Assembly: GCA_030039095.1 (NCBI GenBank)
Contig: JASHQP010000481.1
Span: forward strand, 1-9,987
Source: Streptosporangiaceae bacterium
GTDB lineage: Bacteria; Actinomycetota; Actinomycetes; Streptosporangiales; Streptosporangiaceae
Direction of reading: 5' to 3'
Length of the DNA: 9,987 nt
In this document: positions 7,265 to 9,987 of the stretch, in pieces
Layout of the letters: the number at the start of each line of letters is the position of its first letter
Position numbering within the stretch: position 1 is the first letter of the stretch
The notes under the pieces: model-generated
Databases searched by the model: none
What the model saw: only the letters and a program-made list of their open reading frames with translations
Told to the model about the DNA's origin: nothing
Made by a program: the position numbers and the translations under genes

Positions 7265-7986
7265 CCCCGACGCCCGCCGATGCCCCCACCACGGCGCTGT
7301 CGCCCTACCTCTCACTTCGCCAGGCGGTGCGCCCGGCGATCGTGACCTACACCGTTCTGGCAAGCGAGCAGGAACGCGCCGGAGCGCTGGCCGATGAGGC
7401 CAGCCAGCTTCTCGGGGCCACGCGGGAACTGCTCGCAGCGGTCGGCCTGGTGCACTTGCTCAGCCCGGATCCGGGCGGGCAGATCCCGGGCAACGACCGG
7501 GGAGACCGGCAGGCCCGGCTGCTCGCCGCGTACGCGGACGCGGGGATCCTGTGGGCCAAGGTCGTCGGCCACTCGATCGCGCTCGCCGATGGCCTGCTCG
7601 GCCAGGCCCGATGGCACGATGTGCTCAGGCTGGCCGACTTCCTGGACAACGCGGGCGAGACGGCCGTCGCGGAGAGCCTGCGCGGGCGCGCAAACGACGC
7701 CATACGCGGCGAGTACTACGCCCGGATCGGCGCCATCCACGACAAGATGTCGCGGGAGGAGACGGCGGCGGCCATCGACACGCTGCGATCGCTCCCGAAG
7801 GAGTTCCCGGAGCGCAAGCTCGAGATAGCCCTGAGGCTGCGGCCCCTCGGGGCGTCGGTGAAGAACGTCGCCAGGCTGGACCGCCAGTCGAGGAACACGG
7901 TCGAGTCGGCCATGAGCAGCCTGCCCGATTCGGCTGACTACTATCTCGCCGTTCTCTCCGACATCTATTACAGCTTCGTCCGGTAG
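7261..7986 (+). CDS. Helical protein of unknown function, co-translated with FtsK-like ATPase
   Basis: I do not recognise this 241-residue protein. It is predicted mostly helical, with Ala/Leu/Arg-rich amphipathic stretches from about residue 15 to the C-terminus, and it has no signal peptide, membrane span or catalytic motif. The middle (about 95-165) has paired helices such as L-L-G-Q-A-R-W and R-L-A-D-F-L-D, reminiscent of TPR-type helical repeats, but there is no clear repeat unit. The GTG start overlaps the stop of the ATPase gene in GTGA, and AGGAG lies 6 nt upstream (7250-7254), so translational coupling is very likely. This implies a near-stoichiometric partner or adaptor of the ATPase. 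The stop lies 9 bp before the next gene. A helical adaptor or chaperone role is inferred from context only. Confidence 0.8.
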   Translation: MTPTPADAPTTALSPYLSLRQAVRPAIVTYTVLASEQERAGALADEASQLLGATRELLAAVGLVHLLSPDPGGQIPGNDRGDRQARLLAAYADAGILWAKVVGHSIALADGLLGQARWHDVLRLADFLDNAGETAVAESLRGRANDAIRGEYYARIGAIHDKMSREETAAAIDTLRSLPKEFPERKLEIALRLRPLGASVKNVARLDRQSRNTVESAMSSLPDSADYYLAVLSDIYYSFVR

Positions 7987-7995
7987 AGGAGCACC

Positions 7996-8277
7996 GTGGC
8001 CGAGGTCAACGTCAGCGATATCGAGGCGCTCGCCGACTTCAGATCGCACCTAGCCGAGTTCAACAAGGATCTGTCGGAAAGCTTCAAGGCCATGCGCACG
8101 CACTGGCGTGAACTCGGCGAGGTCTGGCGCGACGACATGTACCGCCGGTTCGGCGAGGCGCTGGAGGAAGTCACGCCGGGCGTCGACACCTACCTCGCCG
8201 CGACCGAGGGGCACGAGGCGTACCTGCTCGCGCTCGTCGAGAGGCTCCGCGCGGTCCGCGAGCTCTCGGCAGGGTGA
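7996..8277 (+). CDS. WXG100-like small helical protein (W-x-D-D-M type)
   Basis: This 93-residue protein begins with a GTG preceded by GAGGAG (7986-7991). It appears to form two helices, about residues 7-40 and 44-90, broken near W44-R-D-D-M48. That is the size and hairpin layout of ESAT-6/WXG100 proteins, but the turn reads W-R-D instead of W-x-G. The N-terminal motif D9-I-E-A-L-A-D-F15 recurs in the next protein. W44-x-D-D-M-x3-F52 recurs in the third small protein. The end has Y-L-L-A-L-V-E-R-L, and no classical YxxxD/E export motif was found. WXG100 proteins are type VII substrates or structural dimers that bind EccC-like ATPases. By analogy this could be a partner or substrate of the FtsK-like ATPase, which is an inference. 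It lies 9 bp after the 241-aa gene and 4 bp before the next gene. Confidence 0.8.
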   Translation: MAEVNVSDIEALADFRSHLAEFNKDLSESFKAMRTHWRELGEVWRDDMYRRFGEALEEVTPGVDTYLAATEGHEAYLLALVERLRAVRELSAG

Positions 8278-8281
8278 CAGC

Positions 8282-8737
8282 ATGGCCGACATCCACGCGG
8301 ACATCGAGGCGCTCGGGGAATTCGCCGGCGCGCTCACCCGTTACCGGCACGCCCAGCGTGAGGTGGCCGATCGCGGCGACTACCAGGTCGCGGCGACCCG
8401 CGCTGCCCTCGACGAGAGGGCGAGCCGATGGCGGTCACTGCTCGCGCGGAGGCAGGCCGATCTGGCCGACTGCCAGCGCGCCGCGGCCGAGGACGCCGAG
8501 GACGGCGCCCACGCGGGATGCCACGCCGAGGCCGCCGCGGTGCGCGAAGCCGAAGAGCGACTGGAGTCCATCAGGCGCTGGCAGCAACGGGTCGAGGACG
8601 GGGCCAGCGCGTTCCAGGGGCCGTCGAGCCGGTTCCGGCACGTGCTCGACGTGGATCTGCCGCGGACCGAGCAGCACCTGCTGGCCCTTGTCGATGGGCT
8701 CGAGGCCGCGCGAGGTGTCCGGGCGGCACGGCCCTGA
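8282..8737 (+). CDS. Long coiled-coil relative of the WXG100-like protein
   Basis: This 151-residue protein starts at an ATG 4 bp after the previous stop, with AGGGTGA just upstream overlapping that stop. Its N-terminus has the same D7-I-E-A-L-G-E-F14 motif as the preceding protein. A long charged helix, probably coiled coil and rich in Ala, Arg and Glu, spans about residues 23-107 and includes two cysteines (64 and 80). The C-terminus, F-R-H-V-L-D-V-D-L-P-R-T-E followed by L-L-A-L-V-D-G-L, resembles the C-terminal helix of the 93-aa protein. It can therefore be read as a version of the same hairpin with an extended coiled-coil insert. The W-x-D-D-M motif is absent. No function is known to me. 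A structural or heterodimer role with its neighbours is inferred from shared motifs and tight spacing. Confidence 0.8.
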   Translation: MADIHADIEALGEFAGALTRYRHAQREVADRGDYQVAATRAALDERASRWRSLLARRQADLADCQRAAAEDAEDGAHAGCHAEAAAVREAEERLESIRRWQQRVEDGASAFQGPSSRFRHVLDVDLPRTEQHLLALVDGLEAARGVRAARP

Positions 8738-8761
8738 CCGGCCTCGAGAAGGATCCCTTCG

Positions 8762-8974
8762 ATGACCGGCCACCCGCACGAGGACGGCGAACTCCTGCTC
8801 GCCGGAATCGCCGCTGCGTGGTCGAAGACGCAGCAGCACTGGCATGATGACATGTCGAGCCAGTTCGACCGCTCGCACTGGGCGCCGCTGGCCGATGAGT
8901 CCCGCTCCTACCTGCGGGCACTCGCTGAATGCATGGAACTGCTGGCCGCCGCCGAGCGGGAAACCGAGGAGTGA
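8762..8974 (+). CDS. Short WXG100-like helical protein (W-x-D-D-M type)
   Basis: This 70-residue protein has an ATG preceded by AAGGA about 8 nt upstream. It carries W27-H-D-D-M31-x3-F35, the same spacing as in the 93-aa protein, followed by a helix with Y50-L-R-A-L-A-E and a Leu/Ala/Glu-rich end. Its first helix is much shorter than in the 93-aa protein, and the D-I-E-A-L motif is missing, so it looks like a minimal paralogue. There is no signal peptide or membrane span. It is the last gene of the tight cluster, 24 bp after its neighbour. Its role is unknown. A dimer partner or substrate of the FtsK-like ATPase is an inference by analogy with ESAT-6/CFP-10 pairs. Confidence 0.75.
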   Translation: MTGHPHEDGELLLAGIAAAWSKTQQHWHDDMSSQFDRSHWAPLADESRSYLRALAECMELLAAAERETEE

Positions 8975-9307
8975 CCAACGGATCCCGCCCGCGCCCGGTT
9001 CACCGGGACCGGCCCCGGATCGGGACCCCCCAAGGGAAAACCGTCTCCCAAGAGAGATTCGTCCCTTGCCCGAGGAATAGTCCGATCCGCTAGCCTCCGA
9101 TGGGAACGGATTGACTTAAGTTGCCTCCGCGGCTCTTGCGTCAGGTCTGGACGCTCTGGCCGCGGCTGCGGCGCCCGGGTCCGGGTGCTAGTCGATCCCG
9201 ACGCCGGGTCCGGGCGGGCCAACGATCAGACGCTTATGCCCGGGCTCCCCGATCCGTGCTTGCCGTGCCCAGGTTCTGGGCCGGTCCTTCCCGCTATTGG
9301 AGGCCCA
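8975..9307 (+). other. Intergenic region with short hairpins and inverted repeat
   Basis: No gene is supported here, although the frame of the downstream gene stays open through it. Directly after the stop is CCCGG-TTCA-CCGGG (8994-9007), a 5-bp GC hairpin that may be a weak terminator or attenuator. An inverted repeat, CAAGGGA (9031-9037) with TCCCTTG (9062-9068), encloses about 24 nt and could be an operator or mRNA stem. A poor promoter-like pair, TTGCCC (9066) and TAGCCT (9091), has a 19-bp spacer. The downstream gene may therefore have its own promoter, but the sequence does not prove it. Confidence 0.4.
9299..9303 (+). promoter_or_regulatory. Ribosome binding site fixing a GTG start
   Basis: GGAGG lies 4 nt before the GTG at 9308. 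The other in-frame candidates, GTG at 9185 and ATG at 9236, have no recognisable Shine-Dalgarno, so this site decides the start of the last gene. Confidence 0.55.
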
Positions 9308-9987
9308 GTGGTCCCCGACTCCCCCGGCAGACACCGGAGGTTTGAGACCGAGCCGCCTAGCACCACTGACTATTACTCGGCTCCGACGGCTGTCGCATAC
9401 CCCGAATCCGGTGACCCAAGCATGTGGGGACCCGACCCTGCGGGGTACGGGCCTGCGGCCGGCCAGATGGCTCCGTCCATGCAAGCCGTTGCCGAATGGC
9501 CGCCCGGCACCGACAGCGGGGCCTGGCCGCAATGGAACGCTCCGCCGCCCGCGCTGTACCCCGACCATCCGTCGGCGCCAGTGCCGCGCGTGCAGGTTCC
9601 CGGGCCACCCCCGTCAGCCGCGCCGGGTATGCCCCGGCAGGCCAGGCGCGCCAACCCCGGGTACCCCAGCGGGCCGATGGCCGGGCCACCCCAGCTGCCG
9701 CAGCGGCAGCCGGGCGCGTCGGGCAGTGTCCGGCCACGGGCCAACGGCGCGGGTCCGCGATCGGGCGGTCCAGGCCGTCCTCATCAGGCGCGCGGGCCGC
9801 TGACGCAAGACTTCAACACCGGTGACATCTACAACACCGGCGAGATCTACAACACCGGTGACATCTACAACACCGGCCAGTTCAACACCGGCCAGTTCCC
9901 GCCGGCGCCCACCGACTACCCGTCGGGCCCCGGCGGTCAGCCGATGGCAGGCGGGCCGGCGCCACGGCCAGGACGGCAGAGCGGGCC
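9308..9987 (+). CDS. Pro/Gly-rich disordered protein with N-T-G repeats, 3' end beyond window
   Basis: The frame is open from the GTG at 9308 to the window edge (226 codons and two bases), with G/C-rich third positions throughout. The first 165 or so residues are dominated by Pro, Gly, Ala, Gln and Arg, with scattered Tyr and Trp, as in intrinsically disordered linkers. A regular block follows near residues 168-197: F-N-T-G, then D-I-Y-N-T-G, E-I-Y-N-T-G, D-I-Y-N-T-G, Q-F-N-T-G and Q-F. After that the Pro/Gly-rich sequence resumes. The N-T-G periodicity recalls the Asn/Gly repeats of mycobacterial PPE-MPTR proteins and beta-solenoid repeats, but the block is too short to assign. No signal peptide or membrane segment lies at the chosen start. 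It follows the small helical genes on the same strand after 333 bp, so functional linkage is possible but unproven. A missing C-terminal domain may define its role. Confidence 0.7.
   Translation, partial: MVPDSPGRHRRFETEPPSTTDYYSAPTAVAYPESGDPSMWGPDPAGYGPAAGQMAPSMQAVAEWPPGTDSGAWPQWNAPPPALYPDHPSAPVPRVQVPGPPPSAAPGMPRQARRANPGYPSGPMAGPPQLPQRQPGASGSVRPRANGAGPRSGGPGRPHQARGPLTQDFNTGDIYNTGEIYNTGDIYNTGQFNTGQFPPAPTDYPSGPGGQPMAGGPAPRPGRQSG
9809..9898 (+). repeat. 18-bp and 15-bp in-frame repeats encoding N-T-G units
   Basis: Three 18-bp units encoding (D/E)-I-Y-N-T-G lie at 9824-9841, 9842-9859 and 9860-9877. They are flanked by 15-bp units encoding x-F-N-T-G at 9809-9823 and 9878-9892, with a partial unit to 9898. 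The 18-bp copies differ only at the Asp/Glu codon and a synonymous Gly codon, which indicates recent expansion. Confidence 0.9.

Noticed and set aside
5822..7363. 513-codon minus-strand open frame opposite the ATPase gene
   Set aside because: It is a shadow of high-GC coding DNA. The plus strand carries clear Walker motifs and a coupled downstream start.
7312..8049. 245-codon minus-strand open frame
   Set aside because: It runs opposite the 241-aa and 93-aa genes, which have good ribosome binding sites and operon spacing. Its composition is typical of a shadow frame.
4295..8974. Canonical ESX type VII secretion locus
   Set aside because: There are no EccB, EccD, EccE or mycosin genes, no membrane helices in the ATPase, and no true W-x-G or YxxxD/E motifs within the window.
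9111..9139. Promoter from TTGACT at 9111
   Set aside because: No acceptable -10 hexamer lies 16-19 bp downstream.
9185..9307. Earlier starts (GTG 9185, ATG 9236) for the last gene
   Set aside because: There is no Shine-Dalgarno at either, while GGAGG precedes the GTG at 9308. They cannot be fully excluded.
9297..9803. 168-codon plus-strand frame overlapping the last gene
   Set aside because: The regular N-T-G repeat block and the G/C-rich third positions belong to the other frame, which continues to the edge.
9809..9898. Classical pentapeptide-repeat domain
   Set aside because: The period is mostly six residues and centred on N-T-G, without the A(D/N)LxX pattern of pentapeptide-repeat proteins.

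Overview
The window is high-GC DNA with strong G/C bias at third codon positions, GTG starts and GC-rich hairpin terminators, which points to an actinomycete. I cannot place the genus. A secreted glutamic peptidase would fit a soil or acid-tolerant lineage, but that is only an inference. No RNA genes, IS elements or CRISPR arrays were seen.

Left part (1-3145). A long minus-strand gene enters from the left edge and starts at 1931. It encodes a HEAT-like solenoid protein with thirteen consecutive 32-residue repeats (204-1451). Its 96-bp DNA periodicity creates a long antisense open frame that runs into the next gene and could mislead annotation. Divergent from it is a class I SAM-dependent methyltransferase of TRM11-like type (2007-3068). 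A strong GC-rich hairpin (3102-3145) separates that gene from the convergent gene at 3167-4024, a secreted G1-family (eqolisin) glutamic peptidase with both catalytic residues present.

Right part (about 4130-9987). A promoter-bearing region of lower GC precedes a tight plus-strand cluster. It holds a soluble FtsK/SpoIIIE-type ATPase of 989 aa (three P-loop-like lobes, only the middle one intact), a 241-aa helical protein of unknown function overlapping it by 4 bp, and three small helical proteins of 93, 151 and 70 aa. The small proteins look related to one another: two share a W-x-D-D-M-x3-F motif, and two share an N-terminal D-I-E-A-L-x-x-F motif and a C-terminal LLALV segment. After a 333-bp gap comes a Pro/Gly-rich disordered protein with Asn-Thr-Gly hexapeptide repeats that leaves the right edge.

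The right-hand cluster is the most interesting part. It resembles a type VII secretion-like pairing of an FtsK/EccC-like motor with WXG100-like helical hairpins. However, the motor has no membrane segment, the small proteins lack a true W-x-G and a classical YxxxD/E tail, and no EccB, EccD, EccE or mycosin gene is present in the window. It is best described as a candidate uncharacterised FtsK plus small-helical-protein system whose function cannot be read from the sequence.
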